Shown here piece after piece: positions 1-7,739 of a stretch of DNA of 40,151 nt (positions are counted from its first letter, which is position 1; each line of letters starts with the position of its first letter). The position numbers and the translations under genes are program-made. The stretch comes from JACKGW01 sp964586025 (lineage in GTDB: Bacteria > Planctomycetota > PLA2 > JAEUHO01), in assembly GCA_964586025.1 (NCBI GenBank), contig CAZPGF010000013.1, positions 1 through 40,151 on the forward strand. Direction: 5' to 3'. The notes beneath the pieces are model-generated. The model had not been told where the DNA came from. It made no database searches and saw nothing but the letters and a program-made list of their open reading frames with translations.

Positions 1-1
1 C

Positions 2-397
2 AAGGACGGGCGTTTTCGAGGAGTCGAGCGATGGCCGCTCGGATGTGCCGGGTCGCTGCTCGCGCGCTCGATCCTCTCGGCGACACGTGTCGTCGGGGCA
101 CGACTTTCCGCCGCCGGCTATCGCGGACCGTTCGGGATCGACGGGTACGCGGGGGTGGACGCGACCGGCCGCGAGGTCGAGGTGCCGGTCGGCGAGGTGA
201 ACGCGAGAACGACGTTCGGACACCTCGCACGCTGCCTGTTCGATGCGGCGAGCGCAGACGGTCGTACCTTCCGGCGGCTCGCGCTGGGCACCTGCGCCGC
301 GGAACGGCTGCCCCCGTTCGCGCTGCCGCTCGTCGAGACGGGCGACGGACGCGAGGTCCGCGCCTGGTTCGAACCGGAAGGAGCGTCTGCGACGTGA
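2..397 (+). CDS. ATP-grasp family protein, C-terminal part (5' end outside window)
   Basis: The reading frame is open from the window edge to a TGA at 395-397, giving about 131 residues of a C-terminus. It contains a Gly-Tyr-Arg-Gly-Pro-Phe-Gly-Ile-Asp-Gly segment followed about 20 residues later by G-E-V-N-A-R-T-T-F-G. This is the shape of the last ATP-grasp strands, where the Glu and Asn bind Mg-ATP. The substrate cannot be inferred from this fragment. Its stop overlaps the GTG start of the dapC-like gene (GTGA at 394-397), so the two are probably translationally coupled and the protein may belong to the same lysine/diaminopimelate operon. The family call rests on motif recognition alone. 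Confidence 0.6.
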   Translation, partial: KDGRFRGVERWPLGCAGSLLARSILSATRVVGARLSAAGYRGPFGIDGYAGVDATGREVEVPVGEVNARTTFGHLARCLFDAASADGRTFRRLALGTCAAERLPPFALPLVETGDGREVRAWFEPEGASAT

Positions 398-1530
398 ACG
401 AACGCATCCGCCGCCTTCGCTCGTACCCGATGGTCGAACTTGCGCGACGCAAGGCCGAACTCGTCGCGCGCGGCGTGCAGGTGCTCGACTTCGGGACGGG
501 CGATCCCATCGAGCCGACGGCGCTCTTCATCCGTGACGCGCTCGCCGCGGCGGTGCCCGCGATCTCCCAGTACCCCTCCGTCGAGGGCTCGCCGTCGCTG
601 CGCCGTGCCTGCGCAGCGTGGTTCGAACGGCGGTTCGGCGTCGTCCTCGATCCCGATCGAGAGATCCTCCCGACAGGCGGCAGCAAGGAGGCGATGTTCC
701 ACCTGCCTCTCGTCGTGGTCGATCCGTCGAGCGATCGCGACACGGTCGTGCTGCCGGTGCCCGGCTACCCGGTCATGGAGATCGGCAGCCTCTACGCGGA
801 CGCGCAGATCCACGACGTGCCGCTGAACGCCGCGAACGACTATCGGATGGACCCGGCGACGATTCCTGACAACGTGCTCGACGTCGCCGCGATCGTCTGG
901 GTCAACTACCCCCACAACCCGACCGGCCAGGACCTTCCCGCCGAGCTCTGGCGGGCGTGGGTCGGAGCCCGACGCGAGCACGGGTTCGTCCTCTGCAGCG
1001 ACGAGTGCTACACGGAGATCTACGACGGCGCGGTTCCCTCGAGCCTTCTCCAGTTCGGGCGCGAGGGATGCCTCGTCTTCCACTCGTTGAGCAAGCGCAG
1101 CGGGATGACGGCGTACCGCAGCGGCTTCGTCGCAGGCGACGCCGACCTGATCGCACGGTATCGCGCGGCGCGCGCCGGCATGGGCGTGGCGATGCCGGTG
1201 TGGACGCAGGCCGCCAGCGAGGCGGCGTGGTCCGACGAAGCGCATGTCGAGGAGCGCCGTCGCGTGTTCGCCGCCAAGCGTGCCCTGATGGCGGACGGCC
1301 TCCCCCGGCGCGGTCTCGAGGTCTACCCGACGACGAGCACCTTCTACCTCTGGGTCGCCGTGCCGAAGGGAGCCTCCGACGCGTCCTTCGCCGCCCACCT
1401 GCTGGAACGGGGCATCGTCGTGTCGCCCGGGTCGTTCTTCGGCCCCGGCAACGAGGGCTTCGTACGCTTCGCGCTCGTCCCGGACCTCGCCGGATGCGCG
1501 GAGGCGCTGCGGCGGATGGAGCCGACATGA
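394..1530 (+). CDS. dapC: Class I PLP aminotransferase, probable succinyldiaminopimelate aminotransferase (DapC)
   Basis: A 378-residue fold-type I aminotransferase. Visible motifs are G-Y-P-V-M-E near residue 125, N-Y-P-H-N-P-T-G at 171-178, the S-D-E-C-Y cofactor segment near 202-206, S-L-S-K-R-S-G with the PLP lysine K234, and a substrate-carboxylate arginine in V-R-F-A-L-V near the C-terminus. It would convert N-succinyl-2-amino-6-oxopimelate and glutamate to N-succinyl-LL-diaminopimelate. The substrate call comes mainly from context, since dapD and dapE follow directly. The GTG at 394 was chosen because it overlaps the upstream stop by four bases and starts the homologous region (N-E-R-I-R-R-L). 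The upstream in-frame extension overlaps the preceding gene and has no family features. Its stop overlaps the dapD start by four bases. A broader aminotransferase role cannot be excluded. Confidence 0.85.
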   Translation: MNERIRRLRSYPMVELARRKAELVARGVQVLDFGTGDPIEPTALFIRDALAAAVPAISQYPSVEGSPSLRRACAAWFERRFGVVLDPDREILPTGGSKEAMFHLPLVVVDPSSDRDTVVLPVPGYPVMEIGSLYADAQIHDVPLNAANDYRMDPATIPDNVLDVAAIVWVNYPHNPTGQDLPAELWRAWVGARREHGFVLCSDECYTEIYDGAVPSSLLQFGREGCLVFHSLSKRSGMTAYRSGFVAGDADLIARYRAARAGMGVAMPVWTQAASEAAWSDEAHVEERRRVFAAKRALMADGLPRRGLEVYPTTSTFYLWVAVPKGASDASFAAHLLERGIVVSPGSFFGPGNEGFVRFALVPDLAGCAEALRRMEPT

Positions 1531-2351
1531 TCTCACACGATCCGCGCGCCGTGTTCGTGCAGGCTGCGTTCGACGACCGTTCGCTCCTGAAGGAACCGAC
1601 CTATCGTCAGGCGGTCCTCGAAGCCGTCGCCGATCTCGACCACGGACTCCTGCGTGTCGCCGTCCCGAACGACGAGGGCGGATGGACCGTGAACGGCTGG
1701 GTGCAGAAGGCGGTCAACCTCTACTTCGCGATCGCTCCCATGCGGTCGGGCACGACCGGAACGTCGCCCTGGCACGACAGGGTGCCGTTGAAGCAGGATC
1801 TGGAGGCAGCCGGCATCCGCGTCGTGCCGGGCGGCGTCGTGCGCTACGGTGCGCATCTCGAGCGCGGCGTCGTCGTGATGCCGGCCTTCGTGAACATCGG
1901 TGCGTACGTCGGTGCGGGAACGATGGTCGACACCTGGGCGACGGTCGGCTCCTGCGCGCAGATCGGTCGGAACGTGCACCTCTCGGGGGGTGTCGGGATC
2001 GGCGGTGTGCTCGAGCCGCCCGGTGCACGACCGGTGATCGTCGAGGACGAGTGCTTCATCGGATCTCGCGCCATCGTCGTCGAGGGCGTCCGCGTCCGCC
2101 GCGGCGCCGTCGTCGCCGCCAACACGGTCCTCACCGCGAGCACCCACGTCATCGACGTCCGAGGCCCCGAACCCGTCACGATCCAGGGCGAGATCCCCGA
2201 GCGCGCGGTCGTGGTTCCCGGCACGCGTCCCCGCGCGTTTCCGGCGGGGACGTTCCACCTCTCCTGCGCCCTCATCATCGGCGAGCGGAGCGCGTCCACC
2301 GATCGCAAGACGTCGCTGAACGACACGTTGCGCGAGTTCGCGCTCGGATGA
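1527..2351 (+). CDS. dapD: 2,3,4,5-tetrahydropyridine-2,6-dicarboxylate N-succinyltransferase
   Basis: A 274-residue protein, the same length as E. coli DapD. It transfers succinyl from succinyl-CoA to tetrahydrodipicolinate, the first committed step of the succinylase branch of lysine and diaminopimelate synthesis in the cytoplasm. The N-terminal third carries the typical W-V-Q-K-A-V-N-L-Y-F helix. The central part is a left-handed beta-helix of hexapeptide repeats (G-V-V-M-P-A-F-V-N-I-G-A-Y-V-G and following). G-G-V-G-I-G-G-V-L-E-P at about residues 155-165 is a family signature. The ATG at 1527 overlaps the dapC stop (ATGA), and the dapD stop overlaps the dapE start in the same way, so the three are very probably made in fixed ratio from one transcript. 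Confidence 0.95.
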   Translation: MISHDPRAVFVQAAFDDRSLLKEPTYRQAVLEAVADLDHGLLRVAVPNDEGGWTVNGWVQKAVNLYFAIAPMRSGTTGTSPWHDRVPLKQDLEAAGIRVVPGGVVRYGAHLERGVVVMPAFVNIGAYVGAGTMVDTWATVGSCAQIGRNVHLSGGVGIGGVLEPPGARPVIVEDECFIGSRAIVVEGVRVRRGAVVAANTVLTASTHVIDVRGPEPVTIQGEIPERAVVVPGTRPRAFPAGTFHLSCALIIGERSASTDRKTSLNDTLREFALG

Positions 2352-3457
2352 GCGACGACGCGATCACCTCGGTCGAACGACTCGCGCTCGATCTGCTCGC
2401 GATTCCGAGCGTGATCGGGGACGAGCGCGCGATCGCCGACCACGTCGAGACGCGCCTCCGCGAACTCGGGCCGGCCACCCTCCGACGACAAGGCGACAAC
2501 CTCTTCGCCCGGGCGCGTGCCGACCGCGACGGCCGACCCCGCCTGCTCCTGCTCGGCCATCTCGACACCGTTCCCGGGAGCGAACCGAATCCTCCGCGCG
2601 TGGACGGCGACCGCCTCTGCGGCCTGGGCGCGTCCGACATGAAGTCGGGGCTCGCCCTGATGCTCGACGCGCTCGCGTTCGCGATCCGGGGCGGATCGCC
2701 CTTCGACGTCGGCGTCGGCTTCTATGCGGCGGAGGAGGGCCCTTACGAGCGAAGCGGTCTGCCGGACCTCCGCGCGACCGCGGGTCCGTGGTTCGACGGC
2801 GTGGCGTTGGCCGTCTGCCTCGAGCCGACCGACAACGCGATCGAACTCGGCTGCCTGGGGACGCTGCACGCGACCGTCCGCTTCCTCGGCCGCCGCGCCC
2901 ACAGCGCGCGGCCATGGGAGGGCCGCAACGCGCTGCACATGGCGGCCCCGCTGCTCACGCGTCTCGGCGCGCTCGCGCCGCGCGACGTCACCATCGAGGG
3001 GCTCTCCTTCCGCGAGGTCGCCGTCGCAACGATGATCCGCATCGACGGCGCGCGCAACGTCGTTCCGGGTGCATGCGAGGTGAACGTGAACCTGCGCTTC
3101 GCGCCGGATCGGGACGAGGCGGGCGCGCGACGTTTCGTGGAGGAACTGGTCACGGCATCGAGCGAGCCCGGGTGGAAGGCCGAGGACCTCGTCCGCGTCG
3201 AGGTGACCGACCTCGCTCCGAGCGGACGCGTCTGCCGAACGAACCCGCACGTCGTTCGGTTAGAAGGCGTGCTCGGCGCGGGCGCGATCGTCCGTTCCAA
3301 ACAGGCCTGGACCGACGTCGGCCGACTGTCGTCGTGGGGACTCGACGCGATCAACTTCGGGCCCGGATCGGGTACCCAGGCCCATCAGGTCGGCGAGTTC
3401 GCGTCCCGCGCCCGACTCGCGGAGGGCCGCGCGGTCCTTCGGGCCTGGCTGGGCTGA
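2348..3457 (+). CDS. dapE: Succinyl-diaminopimelate desuccinylase, M20 metallopeptidase family
   Basis: A 369-residue M20-family dizinc hydrolase that would remove succinate from N-succinyl-LL-diaminopimelate. Metal-site residues are visible in order: H71 and D73 in G-H-L-D-T-V-P-G, D97 in G-A-S-D-M-K-S-G, the E129-E130 pair in Y-A-A-E-E-G-P, E159 in C-L-E-P-T, and H346 in A-H-Q-V-G-E-F. The lid/dimerisation domain lies at roughly 170-285. M20 enzymes share this scaffold, so the substrate assignment relies on the fused dapC-dapD-dapE arrangement. The ATG at 2348 overlaps the dapD stop. The gene ends 75 bases before a convergent gene, and a strong hairpin lies between them. Confidence 0.92.
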   Translation: MSDDAITSVERLALDLLAIPSVIGDERAIADHVETRLRELGPATLRRQGDNLFARARADRDGRPRLLLLGHLDTVPGSEPNPPRVDGDRLCGLGASDMKSGLALMLDALAFAIRGGSPFDVGVGFYAAEEGPYERSGLPDLRATAGPWFDGVALAVCLEPTDNAIELGCLGTLHATVRFLGRRAHSARPWEGRNALHMAAPLLTRLGALAPRDVTIEGLSFREVAVATMIRIDGARNVVPGACEVNVNLRFAPDRDEAGARRFVEELVTASSEPGWKAEDLVRVEVTDLAPSGRVCRTNPHVVRLEGVLGAGAIVRSKQAWTDVGRLSSWGLDAINFGPGSGTQAHQVGEFASRARLAEGRAVLRAWLG

Positions 3458-3471
3458 CGTCCGCCGACGAA

Positions 3472-3506
3472 AGCGCCCCGCTTCGCGCGAGGCGAAGCGG
3501 GGCGCT
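3472..3506. terminator. Bidirectional hairpin terminator between dapE and the redoxin gene
   Basis: A perfect 15-bp inverted repeat (3472-3486 with 3492-3506) encloses a five-base loop. It starts 14 bases after the dapE stop and ends 26 bases before the stop of the convergent redoxin gene. There is no U-run on either strand, as is common in very GC-rich genomes. Its symmetry and position suit termination of both transcripts. Confidence 0.75.
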
Positions 3507-3532
3507 CCGGGGGTGGCGACGGCGAGCGTCGG

Positions 3533-4720
3533 CTACTTGGCGGGCGCGGCGGCGACCGCCGGCGCGGCGTACTTGACGGAACACCCGTAGGGCGGATGCG
3601 CCGCGTACGGCGCGGGCTTGCCCGCGAGCACGGCATCGAGGACCTCGACGACGTGGTTCGTCGCGTTGGCGATGTCCGCGACCTTCGCGCTGCGCACGCT
3701 GTCGATCGCTCCGGCGTAGACGATGCGCCCCTCGGGGTCGATCACGCGCATGTCGGGCGTCGTCTTGGCGCCGTAGGCGCGGCCGACGTCACCGGTCGGG
3801 TCGAGGAGGAACGCCGTGGGGCGAGCCTTCTCCTTGGCGATGCGCGCCGAGGCGGTGTCGAGGTTCAGGTGCCCCTGAAGTCCTTCGGCCGACGAGTTGA
3901 TCGACAGCCACACGACGCCACGCTCGGTGTACTTGGCCTGCAGGGCGGGCATGTTCGGGGTGTTCGGATCGTAGTGCTTCTTCACGAACGGGCAGTCGAA
4001 GTTGACCCACTCGAGGACGACCCACTTGCCGCGGTAGTCGGCGAGCGAGCGCTTGGTGCCGGTCGCGTCGACCAGCGTGAACGCGGGTGCGAGGTCGGCG
4101 GCGTCGGTCGGAGCCGAGTACTTCACGCTGCACCCGTACGGCGGGTGGTACGAGAACGGGCGACCGTTGCCGCCGAGCACCGAGTCGAGGAACGTGGACA
4201 CGTAGTTCGTCGCGCTGGCGACGCCTTCCGCGTCCTTGCCCCGGTTGTCGTCGAGCGCACCCGAGTACGCGACGTTGCCCTCGGGATCGATGATGCGCAT
4301 GTCGGGGGTGGTCTTCGCGCCGAACGCCTTGCCGACCGCGCCGTCCGCATCGAGGAGCAGTGCCGTCGGAACGGCCTTCTCCGCAGCGAGCCGCGCGACG
4401 GCGGCCTCGGGCGTGAGATGGCCCTGCGCGCCGGTGACCGACGAGTTGATCGAGAACCAGACGACGCCGCGTTCGCGGTAGCGAGCCTGCAGGGTCGGAA
4501 GGTTGCGATGGCTGGGATCGTAGTGCTTCTTCACGAACGGGCAGTCGAAGTTGACCCATTCGAGAACGACCCACTTGCCGCGCTGGTCGGAGAGGCGCCA
4601 GGTCGTACCGGCCGGATCCTTCAGTGCGAAGTCCGGCGCTCGCGAGGTGTCGTCGGCGGCGGCGTGTCCGCCGATCGCGGCTCCGAGCACGAGGAGCCCG
4701 CCGAGTAGGAATCGGGACAT
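3533..4720 (-). CDS. Exported tandem-duplicated redoxin (thioredoxin-like fold) protein
   Basis: A 395-residue protein with an N-terminal signal peptide (residues 1-22: basic start, hydrophobic core, A-A-A before D-D). The mature part is two copies of one redoxin/AhpC-TSA-like module, about 24-205 and 206-395. Each has the same G-K-W-V-V-L-E-W-V-N-F-D-C-P-F-V-K-K-H-Y block (Cys60 and Cys243) and ends with H-P-P-Y-G-C-S-V-K-Y (Cys197 and Cys380). The single Cys in D-C-P-F replaces the C-x-x-C of thioredoxins, so a peroxiredoxin-like role, or a Cys pair formed with the C-terminal Cys, is more likely. The ATG at 4720 is chosen because the signal peptide starts there and G-G-A-G lies eight bases upstream; the frame stays open further upstream without coding character. 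It probably acts outside the cytoplasm. The substrate is unknown. Confidence 0.88.
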   Translation of the reverse strand: MSRFLLGGLLVLGAAIGGHAAADDTSRAPDFALKDPAGTTWRLSDQRGKWVVLEWVNFDCPFVKKHYDPSHRNLPTLQARYRERGVVWFSINSSVTGAQGHLTPEAAVARLAAEKAVPTALLLDADGAVGKAFGAKTTPDMRIIDPEGNVAYSGALDDNRGKDAEGVASATNYVSTFLDSVLGGNGRPFSYHPPYGCSVKYSAPTDAADLAPAFTLVDATGTKRSLADYRGKWVVLEWVNFDCPFVKKHYDPNTPNMPALQAKYTERGVVWLSINSSAEGLQGHLNLDTASARIAKEKARPTAFLLDPTGDVGRAYGAKTTPDMRVIDPEGRIVYAGAIDSVRSAKVADIANATNHVVEVLDAVLAGKPAPYAAHPPYGCSVKYAAPAVAAAPAK

Positions 4721-5080
4721 GAGGAATTCTCCAGGGGGAGGGAGCGCCCGACACGGGCGTCCCGGGAACGAGTCGAAACACGGTCGGCGCGTCGCCGCGA
4801 AAGATCCCTCGATCTGGCGGATTCCGGTCCCTGCGGCGGACGGGCATGCTACCCGCGGTGGAATGGCCTCCGCCCGGCGGGAAGCGGCCCTCCCGGACGA
4901 CCTCTCGGCCGCCACGACGCTCCGTCGCAGGGACGCCCTCCACCGACCGGCGGTTCCATCGAGGATCGACCGAGGTCGCTTCCCCGGGACATGGGCGGGC
5001 GAGGACGCAACGCACGATGTCCCAAGCGCCCGCGGCTCTACCCCGGCGAGTCCGGCCCACGCCGCCGTCCCGCAGGGCCA
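4721..5080 (-). promoter_or_regulatory. 360-bp non-coding stretch upstream of the redoxin gene, with leader hairpin
   Basis: No convincing gene is seen here. It separates the folA stop from the redoxin start on the same strand. An imperfect inverted repeat at 4740-4763 (G-C-C-C-G core stem, three-base loop) would form a hairpin about 20 bases upstream of the redoxin start codon. A TAGCAT hexamer (minus strand, 4851-4846) could be a -10 element, but no good -35 accompanies it. The redoxin promoter probably lies in this stretch. Confidence 0.35.
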
Positions 5081-5590
5081 TCAACCCTGGGCGCGCCGCT
5101 CCCAGTCGACGAAGCGAAGGCGGCCGTCGAGGACCTCGACACGCGAACACGCGCACCAGGACGCCACATCGACCTCCGGGAACCAGGCGTCGCCACCCTC
5201 CACGGCGATGTCGATCTCGGTGACGTGCAATCGGGTCGCCAGCGGCAGCGCGTCGCGGTACACGGCGGCGCCGCCGATGACGTGAGGACAGGGATCCGTC
5301 CGGCGAGCCTCGACGAGGGCCGCCTCGAGGGAGTGGAAGCGTTCGCACCCGGGCGCGAGCGGCACGTCCTTGGATCGCGTGAGGACGAGGTTGCGACGGC
5401 CGGGGAGCGCGCGGCCGATCGCCGCGTGCGTCGTTCGTCCGAGGATCACGGCGTGGCCCATCGTCAGCGCGCGAAACCGCCTGAGGTCGACGGGCTCGTG
5501 CCACGGCATCGTGCCGCCACGACCGATGCAACGGTTCCGGTCGTACGCGACGACCAGGGCGAGCGGAAGGAGCGACGCTCGGGCGGCCAC
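5081..5590 (-). CDS. folA: Dihydrofolate reductase
   Basis: A 169-residue cytoplasmic enzyme that reduces dihydrofolate to tetrahydrofolate with NADPH. Family marks are I-G-R-G-G-T-M-P-W at residues 22-30, the acidic active-site residue D35 (counterpart of E. coli D27), the V-I-L-G-R-T-T block, and the V-I-G-G-A-A-V-Y cofactor loop. The start is GTG at 5590, four bases after the thyA stop. It is therefore cotranscribed with thyA, the usual partner, because thymidylate synthase produces the dihydrofolate that FolA recycles. Confidence 0.93.
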   Translation of the reverse strand: MAARASLLPLALVVAYDRNRCIGRGGTMPWHEPVDLRRFRALTMGHAVILGRTTHAAIGRALPGRRNLVLTRSKDVPLAPGCERFHSLEAALVEARRTDPCPHVIGGAAVYRDALPLATRLHVTEIDIAVEGGDAWFPEVDVASWCACSRVEVLDGRLRFVDWERRAQG

Positions 5591-5594
5591 GCGT

Positions 5595-6443
5595 TCAGAC
5601 CGCGACGGGGGCCGGGATGTGCGGCGCCGGATCGTAGCCGTCGATCCGGACGTGCTCCACGTCGAACGCGAAGAGGTCGCGAACGGTCTCGTCGAGGTGG
5701 AGCGTCGGCGCCGCGCGCGGCGTGCGCGTCAGTTGCTCCCGTGCCTGATCGAGATGGTTGGTGTAGAGGTGGAGATCGCCGAACGTGTGGACGAACTCCC
5801 GCGCGCGATAGCCGATCACGTGCGCGATCATGTGCGTCAACAGACTGTACGAGGCGATGTTGAACGGGACGCCGAGGAACAGGTCGGCGGAACGCTGGTA
5901 GAGCTGGCAGGACAACTCCCGCGCGACCGGGTCGGCGTAGAACTGGAACAGCGTGTGGCATGGCGGCAACGCGACGCGATCCGCTTCGCGCGGGTTCCAC
6001 CCGGTCACGATGTGGCGACGACTCGTCGGGTTGGCCGCGAGGTCGTGCAGCACGCGTCGGATCTGATCAAGGCCGTCGTCCGCGTAGGTGCCGTCGGCGC
6101 GCAGCGTGGCGCCGAAGTTGCGCCACTGATGCCCGTAGATCGGCCCGAGGTCGCCCCGCCCGCGCCCGAAGCGCGCGCACTGTTCTTCGGTCGCCCACTC
6201 GTCCCAGATCCGCACCCGACGCTCGTTGAGCCAGTCGACGTCGGTACGCCCGCGCAGGAACCAGAGCAGTTCGACGACGACGCTGCGCACGTGGATCCGC
6301 TTCGTCGTGAGCAACGGGAAGCCGTCCCGGAGGTCGTAGCGCACCTGCCGGCCGAACACGCTGCGGGTTCCCACCCCGGTCCGGTCGGCGCGGTCGGCGC
6401 CGTTCGCGAGGACGTCGCGCAGCAGATCGAGATACGGTCGCAC
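5595..6443 (-). CDS. thyA: Thymidylate synthase (ThyA type)
   Basis: A 282-residue enzyme that methylates dUMP to dTMP with methylenetetrahydrofolate. The catalytic cysteine is C162 in L-P-P-C-H-T-L-F-Q-F-Y. Also visible are D-L-F-L-G-V-P-F-N-I-A-S-Y, the H-T-F-G-D-L-H-L-Y segment, and the C-terminal I-P-A-P-V-A-V tail typical of the family. It is slightly longer than E. coli ThyA (264 residues), with extra length around residues 85-125. The GTG at 6443 is chosen because homology begins at R-P-Y-L-D-L-L and a GGAGG lies four bases upstream. An ATG at 6503 would add 20 unlike residues. folA follows within five bases. Confidence 0.93.
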   Translation of the reverse strand: MRPYLDLLRDVLANGADRADRTGVGTRSVFGRQVRYDLRDGFPLLTTKRIHVRSVVVELLWFLRGRTDVDWLNERRVRIWDEWATEEQCARFGRGRGDLGPIYGHQWRNFGATLRADGTYADDGLDQIRRVLHDLAANPTSRRHIVTGWNPREADRVALPPCHTLFQFYADPVARELSCQLYQRSADLFLGVPFNIASYSLLTHMIAHVIGYRAREFVHTFGDLHLYTNHLDQAREQLTRTPRAAPTLHLDETVRDLFAFDVEHVRIDGYDPAPHIPAPVAV

Positions 6444-6524
6444 GCCGCCTCCAGCGGCCTCCGATCGGCCGGGCGCATCGTACCGAGCCCCCACCCCATC
6501 CACGACGCCGCGCGCTCTCCGCGG

Positions 6525-7373
6525 TCAGGGCGAGGCGAACCCCTCGACGGCCGCGCGGCGCTCGAGGCGGCGCGCCAACGCCATCACTCCGACGACCAGG
6601 AGCAGCAGCGCGGCGCTCAGGAAGTACGGGCGGCCGGCGGCCGCTTCCACCGGGAGCGGTCGGATCGGGCGGCCCTTCGCGTCGAATCGCTCGCGCACGA
6701 CCGCCGCGCGGAGCGTTTCGTTCTCGACGGACTCGACACGGACGCGATGGAGCACGCGGCTCGTGGGATCGCCGAACGGCACCGCCCGCACCGGCTCGAG
6801 CCGGGGGCCGGCGACGATGCCCGGATGATTCGGACGGGGTCGGCCGAAGGCGGATGCCTCACGCAGCGCGGCCTCCGCCGAGCGCACGGAATCGAGGGGA
6901 ATCGCAATCAGTTCCGCCGGATCGGCGCCGAGTTCCGCCTGGCGGCCCGAGGAGAGCGGAACGAGCGAGCCGCTCGGCCCGGTGGGGTCGCGCCGCCAGA
7001 GGTAGAAGGCGTGCCCCCCCTCCGTCGCCGACGTGGCGGCGTCCTCGCTCGACGGGAGGTGCAGCACGACCCCGGGCACGAGGCGGTTCGGATTCACACT
7101 CGGGTTGACGTCGGCGATGCGACGCCATGCGCGCGCGCTGCCGAGTTCGCGCTGGGCGATGTGCCCGAGCGTATCGCCCTTCCGAACGACGACGGTGCGC
7201 GCAACGACGACGCCGGGCTCCGCGCCGACGTCGAGCACCACGAGGTCGTCGACCTCGTGAACCGCACCGCGCGAGAGCGCGGGCCCCTGCCGGCCCGACA
7301 TCCAGAAGCCGACCGCCGCGAGGATCGCGGCGGTGATCAGCATTCCCGTCCACGCTCGCGGCATGCGCGTCAT
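6525..7373 (-). CDS. LysM-domain protein with two membrane anchors
   Basis: A 282-residue protein. One membrane segment is near the N-terminus (about 9-26) and a second near the C-terminus (about 250-267, followed by R-R-L-E-R-R). A single LysM motif spans about residues 60-107, with V-V-R-K-G-D-T-L-G-H-I-A and a closing N-P-N-R-L-V-P-G-V-V-L-H-L-P. The middle 140 residues are unrecognised and rich in Pro, Gly and Ala. LysM binds peptidoglycan-type glycans, so the domain should face the periplasm. The two anchors with a periplasmic loop suggest a fixed membrane-to-wall tether. The ATG at 7373 is used; an ATG three codons in is also possible. It lies 81 bases downstream of the thyA start on the same strand and may be transcribed ahead of thyA. 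Confidence 0.75.
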   Translation of the reverse strand: MTRMPRAWTGMLITAAILAAVGFWMSGRQGPALSRGAVHEVDDLVVLDVGAEPGVVVARTVVVRKGDTLGHIAQRELGSARAWRRIADVNPSVNPNRLVPGVVLHLPSSEDAATSATEGGHAFYLWRRDPTGPSGSLVPLSSGRQAELGADPAELIAIPLDSVRSAEAALREASAFGRPRPNHPGIVAGPRLEPVRAVPFGDPTSRVLHRVRVESVENETLRAAVVRERFDAKGRPIRPLPVEAAAGRPYFLSAALLLLVVGVMALARRLERRAAVEGFASP

Positions 7374-7472
7374 CGGTCGCTCCCGCGCGCGACCCGGCCT
7401 TCGACGCCCGAAGGGTCGATGCGACGCCGCACGTCCGCCAAGTGTAGGCCCGACCGTTGCGTCGACCAGCCC

Positions 7473-7501
7473 ACTCGTTCGCGCATCCGTTCAGGGGGTC
7501 T
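7473..7501. repeat. 29-bp intergenic repeat, copy 1
   Basis: Identical over 29 bases to 7709-7737. It begins ACTCGTTCGCGC and ends CAGGGGGTCT. In this copy the left half of the inverted repeat found around copy 2 is missing. It is followed directly by the 31-bp element at 7514. Confidence 0.85.
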
Positions 7502-7513
7502 TCGGCCTTTCGA

Positions 7514-7544
7514 ACGTGCGGCTTCGCAGATCGGGGGCGCTCAG
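7514..7544. repeat. 31-bp dispersed repeat, copy 1
   Basis: It matches 36655-36685 at 29 of 31 positions in the same orientation (GCTTCGCAG followed by TCGGGGGCGCTCAG). Similarity continues weakly on the 5' side (CC-TT near the Cs and Gs). The two copies are almost 29 kb apart, and both lie outside or at the very edge of coding sequence. Confidence 0.8.
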
Positions 7545-7620
7545 GCCGCCGTGTCGGGCTCGAGTGGCCAACCACACGTCGCCCTCCACGGCGACCTTCC
7601 GCTCCCCGCCTGCGAACCCG

Positions 7621-7669
7621 GACCGGCGGTGAACGCCAAGGGAAGGCACCCCCTCGGCGAATTGGATCG
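7621..7669. repeat. Degenerate 49-bp direct repeat, copy 1
   Basis: It begins GACCGGCGGTGAACG and ends GATCG. The copy at 7740-7788 has the same length and shares roughly three quarters of its bases, including the first 15. Confidence 0.7.
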
Positions 7670-7697
7670 CAATCGCAGGTGTGGGGCGATTGTCGGG

Positions 7698-7737
7698 CCT
7701 GAACGGGTACTCGTTCGCGCATCCGTTCAGGGGGTCT
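7698..7737. repeat. 29-bp intergenic repeat, copy 2, inside a hairpin
   Basis: Bases 7709-7737 are identical to copy 1 at 7473-7501. Here the sequence is preceded by CCTGAACGG (7698-7706), which pairs perfectly with CCGTTCAGG (7723-7731), giving a 9-bp stem with a 16-base loop. The full element may therefore be a small palindromic repeat, with copy 1 a truncated form. Confidence 0.75.
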
Positions 7738-7739
7738 CT

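Noticed and set aside
118..1536. Long open frame on the minus strand across dapC
   Set aside because: It mirrors the dapC codons in a GC-rich genome and has an Arg/His-rich, low-complexity translation without motifs.
4721..4915. N-terminal extension of the redoxin gene
   Set aside because: The extension is Arg/Pro-rich and would bury the signal peptide. The ATG at 4720 has a Shine-Dalgarno sequence.
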